Source: Pseudomonadota bacterium (GTDB taxonomy: Bacteria; Myxococcota; Polyangia; Polyangiales; Polyangiaceae). From it: a stretch of DNA of 12,599 nt. The stretch's first letter is position 1. Each line of letters starts with the position of its first letter. Below, piece by piece: positions 1-6,897 of this stretch. The stretch is taken from the NCBI GenBank assembly GCA_023419055.1, contig JAEZYO010000389.1, forward strand, positions 1-12,599, written 5' to 3'. The notes below the pieces were generated by a model. The model was not told where the DNA came from, did no database searches, and saw nothing but the letters and a program-made list of their open reading frames with translations. A program made the translations under genes and the position numbers.

Positions 1-4
1 GACA

Positions 5-37
5 GACTCTGCTCCTGCCCCTATCACGAGCAGAGTC
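5..37. terminator. Perfect 10-bp inverted repeat at the left edge
   Basis: GACTCTGCTC at 5-14 and GAGCAGAGTC at 28-37 are perfectly complementary around a 13-nt loop. No T-run follows on either strand inside the window, so it is not a classic intrinsic terminator. It could end a plus-strand gene lying left of the window or serve as a back-up for the minus-strand protease gene. The stem is seen directly; its role is inferred. Confidence 0.4.
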
Positions 38-119
38 GGGAGGGCGCTGGTCATTCTGCGAGCGCTGCCGCGCGGAGAATCACCCGCGACGCGTAACCTT
101 GCGCAACACTCGTGAAGTT

Positions 120-156
120 CTCTCGAGCCCCGGTCGTGACGTCCAGGGCTCGAGAG
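120..156 (-). terminator. Stem-loop just after the protease stop codon
   Basis: CTCTCGAGCCC at 120-130 and GGGCTCGAGAG at 146-156 form a perfect 11-bp stem with a 15-nt loop. It lies 13 nt past the TGA of the minus-strand protease gene (170-172), where a transcription terminator is expected. There is no T-tract after the stem on the minus strand, so it may act as a 3'-end stabiliser or as a U-less terminator. Confidence 0.55.
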
Positions 157-169
157 GCTCGCGCTCGGC

Positions 170-3100
170 TCACCAGGTCGTAAAGTAAGCCGAATTCGTG
201 TTGCCGGCGCTCGAGTGCACGCAGTAGCCGCTGTTCCGCTTCGCCGGCAGGAGCACGTTCGAGCAGTTGACGACCGTGCCGTTCACGGAGACCGTCCCGC
301 CGGAGGCGAGGTTGCCGCAGACCATGCCCTGCAGATCGATCGTCGCTTCATAGCAGGCGGCCTGCGCTCCGAAGTTGATGTTCTGGTACTTCGCGAACGG
401 AGCGGGGTTACTGCACAGGTTTGCGCAGGGGTTGGTCCCGCCGCTGCCCCCGCCGCAGACGTTGGGCGTTCCGCCGCCGCCGCAGGTCTGCGGAGACGTG
501 CAGCCGCCGCACGAGGCCACCGCGCGAGTGACGCCGCAATTGTCGGTGCCAGTCTTGCTGCCGCAGCTGGCGCCGAGTCGCGTGCAGAACGTCGCGTCGG
601 TCTCGGGGGTGCAGCTCGTGCCCTGGATCGTGAGGGTGAGCGTCGCGTTGTTGGAGAGGCCCGTCGCGTCCCTGACCTTCACGATCGCGGTCACGACTCC
701 GGCGCTCGGCGGCGTGCCGGTGAGCGCGCCGTTCGAGCTCACGGTGAGCCAGGAGGGGACGGTCACGGGCTCGAACGTCACGGCGTCGCCGTTCGGGTCC
801 TTCGCTTGGCCCGCCAGGGTCTGCCCGGAGAGCGGAACACCAGCGGTGCCGGTGGCGGTCGGGGGTGCGACGAAATCGGGCGCGCGATAGAGCGCGAGCA
901 CGGCGGGGTACGCTTGCTGCGCGTTCAGGTACTGGAGCTCGACCTCCGGGGTCCAGAGGAAGATCGACGTGACTCCCTTCGCCTCGAGGTCCACGCCTGC
1001 GGCGCCCGACAAGAAGTGGATGAATTCACCCAGGTTCAGCTGCTTGGTGCCGTAATCATCGTGGCCGTAGCGACCGTCGATCTGCGGGAGGTTCTGCGCC
1101 AGAAGCTGGTAGTAGCGCACCATGACGCTCGAGCCGCTGCGCAGGTTGCCCAGGCTACCGTTGTAGAGCGGGTACAGGAGGTCCCGGAACCAGGCGACGC
1201 CGTTGTCGTCCTTCATGACGTTCAGCAGGCGATTGAGCTGCCGGTCCAAGAAATTCGGCGGCAGCGTCGTCATGTGAGTGAACAGATCCCAGTGCAAGAA
1301 ATCCGCCCAGCGATCATCTCCCCACACCGCGTTGCTCGGTGAGCCGTCCACGCGATTGTTGATGGACTCGAGGATGTGACCGAGCTCGTGGAGAGGCGCT
1401 TCGATGAGCCAGTCATCGGGACTCTGGTCGTTCCACTGCCAGCTGCCGTTCATCGCGAACGCGATGTTCCGGAAGCCATGGCGCTCATCCATCGCCTGCA
1501 CGGCTCCCGCCCAGGGGCCGTAGTCGCTGTCGGTGGGATCGTAGTGGTTGGCGACCGTGTAGAGCAGCGAGTCAGCGGGGGCGCCGTAGGTCGCCTTGGC
1601 GTAGACGAACGCCTCGTCCATGATCGGGATCAGCCAATCGGCTGCGGCCTGGTCGGGCACGAGCTCGTCGACGTAGAAGGCGACGTTCGCGGTGGAACCG
1701 GGGCGCTTGTAGAGCATCCGGGTCTTGGCGTCGTTGTACCACTGCGACTCGCGAAACTGGGAGGGAGCCCCCGTGAAGGGCAGCGTCGTGGCGCTCACCG
1801 TGCTCGACGTGCTCGAGCCCGCCGCGTTGATCGCGCGCACCCGGAAGTAGTACGTGGTGTTCGGGCTCAAGTTCCAGACCACCGCTTCCTTGCTGCCGGG
1901 GCCGGTAGTGGTCGTGACGACGCCGCTCGAGAAGCTCGAGCTCGTCGCCGCGTCGATGGCGAAAGACGCTTCTGGATTCTGCTTCCCCGAGTTGTCCGTC
2001 CAGGAGATCTTCACCTGAGTCGGCGAGCGGAGCGCCGGCTGGGCGATGGTCGGAGCGGTTGGCGCGAGGAGCGTGCCCACCGGATTGCCGAAGAGCCTCC
2101 ACTCGGCGATCTGGAAGTCACCGGAGCCGTTGTTCTTCGTGACGCTCAGGCGATAGCGGGTGAACGACTGCCCGGTGTTCTTGGTGCGGGTGAAGACGCG
2201 CTGCTGGTAGCGCGTGCCGAACGTCTGGTTCACGCGACTGTCGAGCTCCACCTCGGTGCCGCTGGAGGTGATCCCGAAGAGCTTCCAGTCGCGGGGATCG
2301 CGCACCGGCTCGTCGTTGGCGGCGACCATAATGTAGTGCTTGAGGTCGGTTGCGCTGGCGGTGGTCTGCTCGAGCTGGATCGGGTCCGTCGTCGAGGGCG
2401 TGTTCGGTGTGTAGAACTTGGTGTACGGCGTGTTGTCGGTGATGTTCTGGATCACCTCGCGCTCGTTGCCGGCAGATTTGTTGGAGGTCGGGGCGGCGTT
2501 CGAGAGCGCCGTGTAGTCCTGCAAGCCGGAGGCGGCGGCGGCCGTGACGACGCGGGTCGAGACGGGCGACGGCAAGGCGCGGACCGTGCCGTTGAAGGCC
2601 TGGATTTGATAGAGATAGGGCGTTCCGGGCGCGAGCGTCGCGTCGGTGTAGCTCGAGACCGACCCGCCGCTCACGGTGGACTGGACCAGGCTCACACCGT
2701 CGTCGCCGATGCGCTGAACGTAGTAGCCGGTGGCGCCGCTCACCGGAGTCCAGGTGATGGTCGCAGTGGTGCCGCTCAGCGTGACCGCCGGCTTGCCGAC
2801 AGCGGTGGGCGGAGTGCCGCTCGGCACGGTCCCGCCGACGCGGAACCCCGAGAGCTCGAGGTCGTGGTCATCCCACTCCTCGCTGACGTCGAGCTTGTAG
2901 AAGATGTAGGGCGTGGAGTTGAACGTCGCGCAGGTCGAAAGATCGGTCGAGCGTACGGTGCAGACCGGGAAGGTCCGCGTGCTCATGGCCGAAAAGGCCT
3001 CGTCATTGCGACGATCGAGCTCGACCCAGGTGTAGCCGTCGATGGACCCGGAGAAGGTCCAGTTGCGCGGCGCGCGAGACGGTAGGTTGCTCGAGGAGAT

Positions 3101-3439
3101 GTCGTAAGAACGGATGATGGTGGGGCGCGACGTGCGATACCGGATCCAGCCGCTCGTGGGCTCCATCCAGTACTTGGTGCTCGTGTTGGGCGCGCTCGCG
3201 GTCCCGTCGATGAGGTGCTTCGGCGCCTCGTCGGGGCGCGCCGTGCCGCGCTGGACCACGATGTTCGACGGGTCCGTCGGCGTGTAGTCGGTGTCTCCGG
3301 CCCTGAGGGCAGCGGAGCTCGTTTCCGTGTCATCGCGAGCGGGCTCACCCCACTCGGACGCGCCCTCGGGAGCGCTACAAGAGGCCCCCATAGCGAGCAG
3401 AATCGGAGGCAAAACGAGCGTATTCAGGTATGTCTTCAT
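170..3439 (-). CDS. Exported multidomain HExxH metalloprotease with discoidin-like, FnIII, Ig-like and C-terminal binding-type modules
   Basis: This 1089-residue protein begins with a signal sequence (residues 1-21). Cys21 is preceded by GAS, a poor lipobox, so either lipidation or ordinary cleavage is possible. Modules in order: discoidin/F5-8C-like (about 55-202), fibronectin III (211-299), second discoidin-like (307-452), fibronectin III (459-553), peptidase domain (about 560-852), putative Ig-like domain (857-940), Cys-rich linker (943-996) and a C-terminal Cys-containing module (1003-1089). The peptidase has H684-E-L-G-H688, two zinc ligands plus the catalytic Glu. Downstream, WADFLHWD (711-718) and an FLSGAAGVDL segment (809-818) recall M60/gluzincin-like helical domains, but the usual third-ligand Glu is not obvious; D713 is a candidate. 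It probably degrades or binds extracellular or glycosylated polymers, which is inference. The ATG at 3439 directly precedes the signal sequence. SD is weak (AGAGG, about 12 nt upstream). Confidence 0.85.
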   Translation of the reverse strand: MKTYLNTLVLPPILLAMGASCSAPEGASEWGEPARDDTETSSAALRAGDTDYTPTDPSNIVVQRGTARPDEAPKHLIDGTASAPNTSTKYWMEPTSGWIRYRTSRPTIIRSYDISSSNLPSRAPRNWTFSGSIDGYTWVELDRRNDEAFSAMSTRTFPVCTVRSTDLSTCATFNSTPYIFYKLDVSEEWDDHDLELSGFRVGGTVPSGTPPTAVGKPAVTLSGTTATITWTPVSGATGYYVQRIGDDGVSLVQSTVSGGSVSSYTDATLAPGTPYLYQIQAFNGTVRALPSPVSTRVVTAAAASGLQDYTALSNAAPTSNKSAGNEREVIQNITDNTPYTKFYTPNTPSTTDPIQLEQTTASATDLKHYIMVAANDEPVRDPRDWKLFGITSSGTEVELDSRVNQTFGTRYQQRVFTRTKNTGQSFTRYRLSVTKNNGSGDFQIAEWRLFGNPVGTLLAPTAPTIAQPALRSPTQVKISWTDNSGKQNPEASFAIDAATSSSFSSGVVTTTTGPGSKEAVVWNLSPNTTYYFRVRAINAAGSSTSSTVSATTLPFTGAPSQFRESQWYNDAKTRMLYKRPGSTANVAFYVDELVPDQAAADWLIPIMDEAFVYAKATYGAPADSLLYTVANHYDPTDSDYGPWAGAVQAMDERHGFRNIAFAMNGSWQWNDQSPDDWLIEAPLHELGHILESINNRVDGSPSNAVWGDDRWADFLHWDLFTHMTTLPPNFLDRQLNRLLNVMKDDNGVAWFRDLLYPLYNGSLGNLRSGSSVMVRYYQLLAQNLPQIDGRYGHDDYGTKQLNLGEFIHFLSGAAGVDLEAKGVTSIFLWTPEVELQYLNAQQAYPAVLALYRAPDFVAPPTATGTAGVPLSGQTLAGQAKDPNGDAVTFEPVTVPSWLTVSSNGALTGTPPSAGVVTAIVKVRDATGLSNNATLTLTIQGTSCTPETDATFCTRLGASCGSKTGTDNCGVTRAVASCGGCTSPQTCGGGGTPNVCGGGSGGTNPCANLCSNPAPFAKYQNINFGAQAACYEATIDLQGMVCGNLASGGTVSVNGTVVNCSNVLLPAKRNSGYCVHSSAGNTNSAYFTTW

Positions 3440-3451
3440 GGTTCGGGCGTG

Positions 3452-3476
3452 ACCTCTCCCCTGTGAGCACAGAGGT
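3452..3476. promoter_or_regulatory. Inverted repeat upstream of the protease start
   Basis: ACCTCT (3452-3457) and AGAGGT (3471-3476) are complementary and enclose a second short palindrome, CTGTG-AG-CACAG (3461-3472). It lies 13-37 nt upstream of the protease ATG, so it could be an operator or a 5'-leader hairpin that affects the weak ribosome site. No convincing -35/-10 pair was seen in 3440-3540. Apart from this and the hairpin at 3570-3594, the 212-nt gap 3440-3651 shows nothing recognisable. Confidence 0.25.
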
Positions 3477-3569
3477 ACTGGTCAGAGCCCGCGTAGCGAC
3501 CGAACCTTCGGGGAGCCGTGCCGATTTTCTCGCCGGCAACCCGCCAGAAAGCGGCTCCTCGAGACGGCT

Positions 3570-3594
3570 CACGAATCTCGATTCGAGACTCGTG
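3570..3594 (-). terminator. Hairpin downstream of the salvage/bpt operon
   Basis: Read on the minus strand, CACGAGTCTCG and CGAGATTCGTG pair over 11 bp (one G-U pair) around an AAT triloop. It sits 57 nt beyond the stop of the small membrane protein gene, the last gene of the minus-strand operon, and before the protease gene. There is no T-run, so terminator is a positional inference. Confidence 0.45.
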
Positions 3595-3651
3595 GCATCG
3601 CGCCTCGACTCGTCGGGCAAGCGCGGCCGCGCGGTCAGATACGCGCCAGAT

Positions 3652-3888
3652 TCAAGCAGAGCGAGAAGAGCGCTTCCAGTACCAGCGAGCCGAATAGGCT
3701 CCACCGAGCGGAACGCCGGCCACGAACACGAAGGGGTACGAGGCTGTCCACCAGTCGGGCGCCCAGGAACAGGACGCCACGACTCCCGTCACGATCCCGA
3801 GAACGATCATGCCGGCGTACGAAAAAACGCAGCCGAGCAGACCGATGAGTCCCGAGACGAAGGCGAGCTTCACTCGGCGCGCGTTCAA
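3652..3888 (-). CDS. Small two-helix membrane protein, unknown function, TTG start
   Basis: A 78-residue hydrophobic protein. After a basic N-terminus (NARRVK), residues about 8-41 form one long or two short membrane segments and 51-66 another; the C-terminus is basic (RWYWKRSSRS). The frame stays open far upstream, but those residues are the out-of-frame shadow of the preceding gene. The likely start is TTG at 3888, which overlaps the preceding TGA as TTGA and has GGAGG about 10 nt upstream. A GTG five codons later has no ribosome site. It is the last gene of the operon and translationally coupled. Family not recognised. Expression is supported by membrane-protein-like composition and by the start geometry, not by homology. 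Confidence 0.6.
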   Translation of the reverse strand: MNARRVKLAFVSGLIGLLGCVFSYAGMIVLGIVTGVVASCSWAPDWWTASYPFVFVAGVPLGGAYSARWYWKRSSRSA

Positions 3889-4679
3889 GCCGGCTTCGCC
3901 TCCGACGACACCGCCTCGATCAGGTGATAGTGCCCCGGCATCAGCTCCCAGACGAAGTAGCGGTGCTCGCGGTCGCTCGGGAACATGTCGGACGTCAGGT
4001 GATCGAGGAGCGGCAGAGCGCCGTCCACTCCGATGAGCGGCGCGTCGGGCGAATCGATGCGGTGGTGCGCGTAGAAGGTCTCGACGAGCTCTTCGTCCGT
4101 GAGGCGTCGCTCGGCGAGGAAGGGATCGGGGCTGCTCGGAGCGAGCGAGCCGGAGACGCGATCGTGGAAGCTCGCCCAGGAGCGGCCCTCGAGCGCCGAG
4201 ACGATGGCGCGCTTGGTCTTTTCGAGGCGCTGATCGAGGCCGGCCGCGCCGAGGAGCACCCGGAGCTGGCCGAGGAAGTTCGAAAACAGGACCGCCGCCG
4301 GGCCCTGGTCCTCGAGGAAGCGCTGGAAGCGCGTCGGATCGGCGAGGATGAGATCGTCGGTGACGAAGTCGACCTGCGGATGCTTTTCGAGAGGGGCGCG
4401 CGCGAGGCGGCGCTGGAAGACGAAGCGCGCGACAGGATCGGGCTCGAGGCAGATCAGCCGATCGAATCGCTCGAGGGTGAGCGGCTCGATGCAGTAGCCG
4501 CCGCTCGGCCCGACCACGACCAGCGTCTTCTCCGGCGGGTGCCAGGCGTAGAGCCAATCGGCGAGGTGGAAGCGGAAGGGCCACCACAGTCGCTTGGCGT
4601 GGCGGAAGCCGCGCAGGTGATAGCGCAGGCCGCCGGCCGGGTTGAGCCAGGCGGGCCCGGCTGCGACCGGCGCGGTCAA
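3885..4679 (-). CDS. Uncharacterised class I methyltransferase-like protein, TTG start
   Basis: A 264-residue soluble protein with features of a Rossmann/SAM-methyltransferase fold. There is a hydrophobic strand with a Gly-rich loop (LVVVGPSGGY, 53-62), an acidic residue ending the second strand (LICLEPD, E79), a VDFVTDD segment (103-109) and an AVLFSNFLGQL strand (129-139) where motif IV would fall. The N-terminal part is Trp/Arg/His-rich (11-48). No substrate can be named. The frame extends to 4802, inside bpt, but TTG at 4679 overlaps the bpt stop as TTGA and has GGAG 8 nt upstream, so it is the chosen start. A non-methylating Rossmann protein is possible, since the glycine motif is not canonical. 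The gene being real is more certain than its function. Confidence 0.75.
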   Translation of the reverse strand: MTAPVAAGPAWLNPAGGLRYHLRGFRHAKRLWWPFRFHLADWLYAWHPPEKTLVVVGPSGGYCIEPLTLERFDRLICLEPDPVARFVFQRRLARAPLEKHPQVDFVTDDLILADPTRFQRFLEDQGPAAVLFSNFLGQLRVLLGAAGLDQRLEKTKRAIVSALEGRSWASFHDRVSGSLAPSSPDPFLAERRLTDEELVETFYAHHRIDSPDAPLIGVDGALPLLDHLTSDMFPSDREHRYFVWELMPGHYHLIEAVSSEAKPA

Positions 4680-5464
4680 GGGATGCGCTCCGGCGGTTTC
4701 GAGGCTCGCTCGGAGTGCTTGGCTTTGGAGAAGGTGGTCCAGATGCCGTCGATCAGGCGCTCGTGCGGCGAGAAGCGCGCTTTGTAACGCATGCGCTCGC
4801 AATCGCCGATGTAGAGGCCGAGGTAAAGGTGCTGGAGGCCCCAGGTCTTACAGAGCTCGACCTGCCGCAGGATCGAGTAAGTGCCGAGGCTCAGCCTGCC
4901 GTAATTCGGATCGTAGTAGCAGTACACGGCGGAGAGCGCGCGCTGGCCGCGATCCACGAGGGCGACGCCGATGAGCTCCGAGCCCGAGAAGTAGCGCATC
5001 TCGAAGCTGTCGCAGCAGGTCATCACCAAGAACTCGCGGTACCCGTCGAGGTCGATGCGGCTCTGGCTCTCGCCCAGGCCGCGGAGCTCCTTGTGCAGGT
5101 TGTAGAGCTCGACGCGGCGCATGTCCGCCATGGGCGTGCCGATCTCGATCCGGAGCTCGCGATCGCCTCGCTCCATCACGCGGCGCTGCGTGCGGTTCAT
5201 GGCGAAGGTGTCGACGTCGAGCCGGATCGGCTCACAGGCGCGACACGACGGGCAGGCGGTGCGGTAGAGGAACATCCCCTGACGGCGATCCCCGCTCTCG
5301 AGCCGCTCGTCGAACTCCGATGAGCGAAGCATGCGCGTCGGGACCCTGAGCGGGAGCACCGCGGTCATGCCGTTGAGGTAGGGACACGCCTGCGGCTCGT
5401 CGTAGACCACGACCTCTGGCGGGGTGGTGGGGATCACCAGAGGGACGTGGCGACCGCGAGTCAT
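4676..5464 (-). CDS. bpt: Aspartate/glutamate leucyltransferase (bacterial protein transferase)
   Basis: This 262-residue protein matches the bacterial arginyl/leucyl-tRNA-protein transferase family. In bacteria these usually move Leu from Leu-tRNA to N-terminal Asp or Glu, marking proteins for ClpS/ClpAP degradation. Visible signatures are CPYLNG (C27) and the CPSCRAC cluster (C71, C74, C77), followed by PIRLDVDTF and NRTQRR in the N-terminal domain. The C-terminal GNAT-like part has VALVD, SAVYCYYDP and LGTYSI motifs and ends with the family's YKARFSPHE stretch. The ATG at 5464 is 4 nt after the cytidine deaminase stop and has no clear SD, so translation probably depends on coupling. Leu rather than Arg donor is inferred from the family, not from a residue seen here. 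Confidence 0.93.
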   Translation of the reverse strand: MTRGRHVPLVIPTTPPEVVVYDEPQACPYLNGMTAVLPLRVPTRMLRSSEFDERLESGDRRQGMFLYRTACPSCRACEPIRLDVDTFAMNRTQRRVMERGDRELRIEIGTPMADMRRVELYNLHKELRGLGESQSRIDLDGYREFLVMTCCDSFEMRYFSGSELIGVALVDRGQRALSAVYCYYDPNYGRLSLGTYSILRQVELCKTWGLQHLYLGLYIGDCERMRYKARFSPHERLIDGIWTTFSKAKHSERASKPPERIP

Positions 5465-5468
5465 CGGC

Positions 5469-5897
5469 TCAAGGTTTCAGCGTGAACGGGTGAGGGAAGA
5501 GCTCCGCCAGCGTGACGACGCGAACACCCGCGGGAGTAGCGGTGACGATGGTGACGTCACGACCGAACTCGGAAATGACTTGGCGACAGATGCCGCACGG
5601 CATGGCTGGCTCCTCGGCTTCAGTGTACACCGCAACCCGCACGAGCTCACGGTCACCGTCCGCCACCATCCGCGTCACGGCGCTCCGCTCTGCGCAGATC
5701 GTCGCACCGTAGGTGGCATTTTCGACGTTCGCTCCGACGTAGACTTGCCCGGAGGCGGCCTCGACGGCCGCTCCCACGAGAAAGCGCGAGTAGGGGGCGT
5801 AGGCGCGCTCTCGCACGAGCGCGGCGGCGTCGAGCAAGGCGCGGAGCTCGGGGGCGAGCGTTTCCGCCGCGATCAGGACGGAGGGCGACTCAGCCAC
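5469..5897 (-). CDS. cdd: Cytidine deaminase
   Basis: A 142-residue zinc hydrolase that converts cytidine and deoxycytidine to uridine and deoxyuridine in pyrimidine salvage. Seen are YAPYSRF (33-39), the substrate-binding NVEN (57-60), the catalytic TICAER (66-71; zinc ligand C68, proton shuttle E70) and PCGICRQ (100-106; ligands C101 and C104). The three-Cys zinc site and the length fit the small homotetrameric class. The start is GTG at 5897, inside the end of the nucleoside phosphorylase gene (8-bp overlap), with GAGGA 8 nt upstream. Its overlap with a purine phosphorylase gene points to a joint nucleoside-salvage role. Confidence 0.96.
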   Translation of the reverse strand: MAESPSVLIAAETLAPELRALLDAAALVRERAYAPYSRFLVGAAVEAASGQVYVGANVENATYGATICAERSAVTRMVADGDRELVRVAVYTEAEEPAMPCGICRQVISEFGRDVTIVTATPAGVRVVTLAELFPHPFTLKP

Positions 5898-6756
5898 GGG
5901 CGAGATCCTCGCGGATCAGGCCGAGCCACGCGCGGAGGAAGCGCGTCAGCTTGTCGCGCGCGCTCGCGGCGATCTGCTCGACTTCCTCGTGGTTCAGCGG
6001 GCGGTCGGTGCGCCCCGCCGCGTAGTTGGTGATCACGCTGACCGCGCCCACGCGCACGTCGCGGTGGCGAAGGGCGATCACCTCGGAGACGGTGCTCATG
6101 CCGACCGCGTTCGCGCCGAAGTTGGCGAGCATCCGGATTTCCGCGGGTGTCTCGTAGCTCGGGCCGAGCACGCCCGCGTAGATACCCGGGTTCAGACGCA
6201 CCCCGCTCTTGCGCGCGGCGAGGCGCGCGAGCTCGCGGAGCTCGCGGTCGTACGCGCACGACATGTCGGGAAAGCGCGGACCGCTCTCGTCGGCGGGGCC
6301 CGTGAGGGGGTTTTTCCCCGTGAGGTTCAAGTGATCTTTGATCAACATCAGATCACCGGGACCGAGCTCGCTCGTGATGCCGCCCGCGGCGTTCGTCAGC
6401 AGCACGACCTTGCAGCCGAGCTCGGCGAGCACGCGCACGCCGAACACCACGCGGCTCGGCGCGTGACCCTCGTAGAGATGCACGCGGCCTGCCAGGCACG
6501 CGACGTTGATGTCTTCGAACGTTCCGAGCGCGAGCGTGCCGCGGTGCCCTTGAACGTGCGGCTCCGGGAAGTACGGGATCTCGGAGTACGGGATGATCGT
6601 CGCTCCCGAGATCTCGTCCGCGAGACCCGAGAGGCCCGAGCCGAGGACGAGCCCGACCTCGGGCGGCGGGAGATGGGGGGCCTTGCTCCGGACGGCGGCG
6701 GCCGCGGTGCGAATTTCGGTCAGGGAGGCTCCGGGAGCGTCGAAGCTCGAAGTCAT
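5890..6756 (-). CDS. punA: Purine nucleoside phosphorylase, trimeric type I
   Basis: A 288-residue enzyme that splits purine (deoxy)nucleosides with phosphate to free base and pentose-1-phosphate. Family motifs are GSGL (39-42), HRG (71-73), GRVHLYEG (90-97), TNAAGG (121-126), GPSYETPAE (198-206), GMSTVSE (219-225) and TNYAAG (243-248). By alignment to human PNP, S40, H71, R91 and S221 would bind phosphate, and E202 and N244 would bind the base, which favours 6-oxopurines (guanosine, inosine) over adenosine. It is the first gene of the minus-strand operon. The ATG at 6756 has a strong SD (AGAGGAG, about 4 nt spacing). The gene faces away from the small basic protein at 6898, leaving a 141-nt divergent region. 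Confidence 0.95.
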   Translation of the reverse strand: MTSSFDAPGASLTEIRTAAAAVRSKAPHLPPPEVGLVLGSGLSGLADEISGATIIPYSEIPYFPEPHVQGHRGTLALGTFEDINVACLAGRVHLYEGHAPSRVVFGVRVLAELGCKVVLLTNAAGGITSELGPGDLMLIKDHLNLTGKNPLTGPADESGPRFPDMSCAYDRELRELARLAARKSGVRLNPGIYAGVLGPSYETPAEIRMLANFGANAVGMSTVSEVIALRHRDVRVGAVSVITNYAAGRTDRPLNHEEVEQIAASARDKLTRFLRAWLGLIREDLARG

Positions 6757-6820
6757 CGCTCCTCTTTGCGCTGGGAAAACGCCGGGGTCGAGCCTCCCCT
6801 GTAGGATTCGGAAAGCTCGT

Positions 6821-6850
6821 CTGGACGGTCCGGCCGGGCGTGACTATGGT
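6821..6850 (+). promoter_or_regulatory. Possible sigma70-type promoter for the small basic protein
   Basis: CTGGAC (6821-6826) and TATGGT (6845-6850) are separated by 18 nt. Each matches 4 of 6 consensus bases. Transcription would start near 6857, giving a leader of about 41 nt before the ATG at 6898. No equally good promoter was found for the divergent minus-strand operon. Confidence 0.35.
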
Positions 6851-6857
6851 TCCGCCC

Positions 6858-6886
6858 CCTCGGTCGCCGGGCCCGTCCCGCCGAGG
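6858..6886 (+). promoter_or_regulatory. Leader stem that would cover the ribosome-binding site
   Basis: CCTCGG (6858-6863) and CCGAGG (6881-6886) pair over 6 bp. The right arm contains GAGG, the only SD-like sequence before the ATG at 6898, so the fold would mask it. A TGACGTCA palindrome (6891-6898) overlaps the start codon. In GC-rich DNA such stems also arise by chance. Confidence 0.3.
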
Positions 6887-6897
6887 CATTTGACGTC

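Noticed and set aside
1..54. Possible start of a minus-strand gene (ATG at 54, MTSALPTLLVIGAGAES)
   Set aside because: It looks a little like a signal sequence, but there is no SD, only 18 codons are visible, and the stretch contains a perfect 10-bp inverted repeat more typical of an intergenic terminator.
1376..3085. 569-residue open frame on the plus strand opposite the protease, and a 375-residue one at 215-1342
   Set aside because: Both are Arg/Gly/Val-rich, show no domain motifs and lie antisense to a well-supported gene; long antisense frames are common at this GC content.
4680..4802. Longer start (4802) for the methyltransferase-like gene
   Set aside because: It would overlap bpt by 127 bp with an out-of-frame low-quality translation, while TTG at 4679 has a good SD and the overlap geometry.
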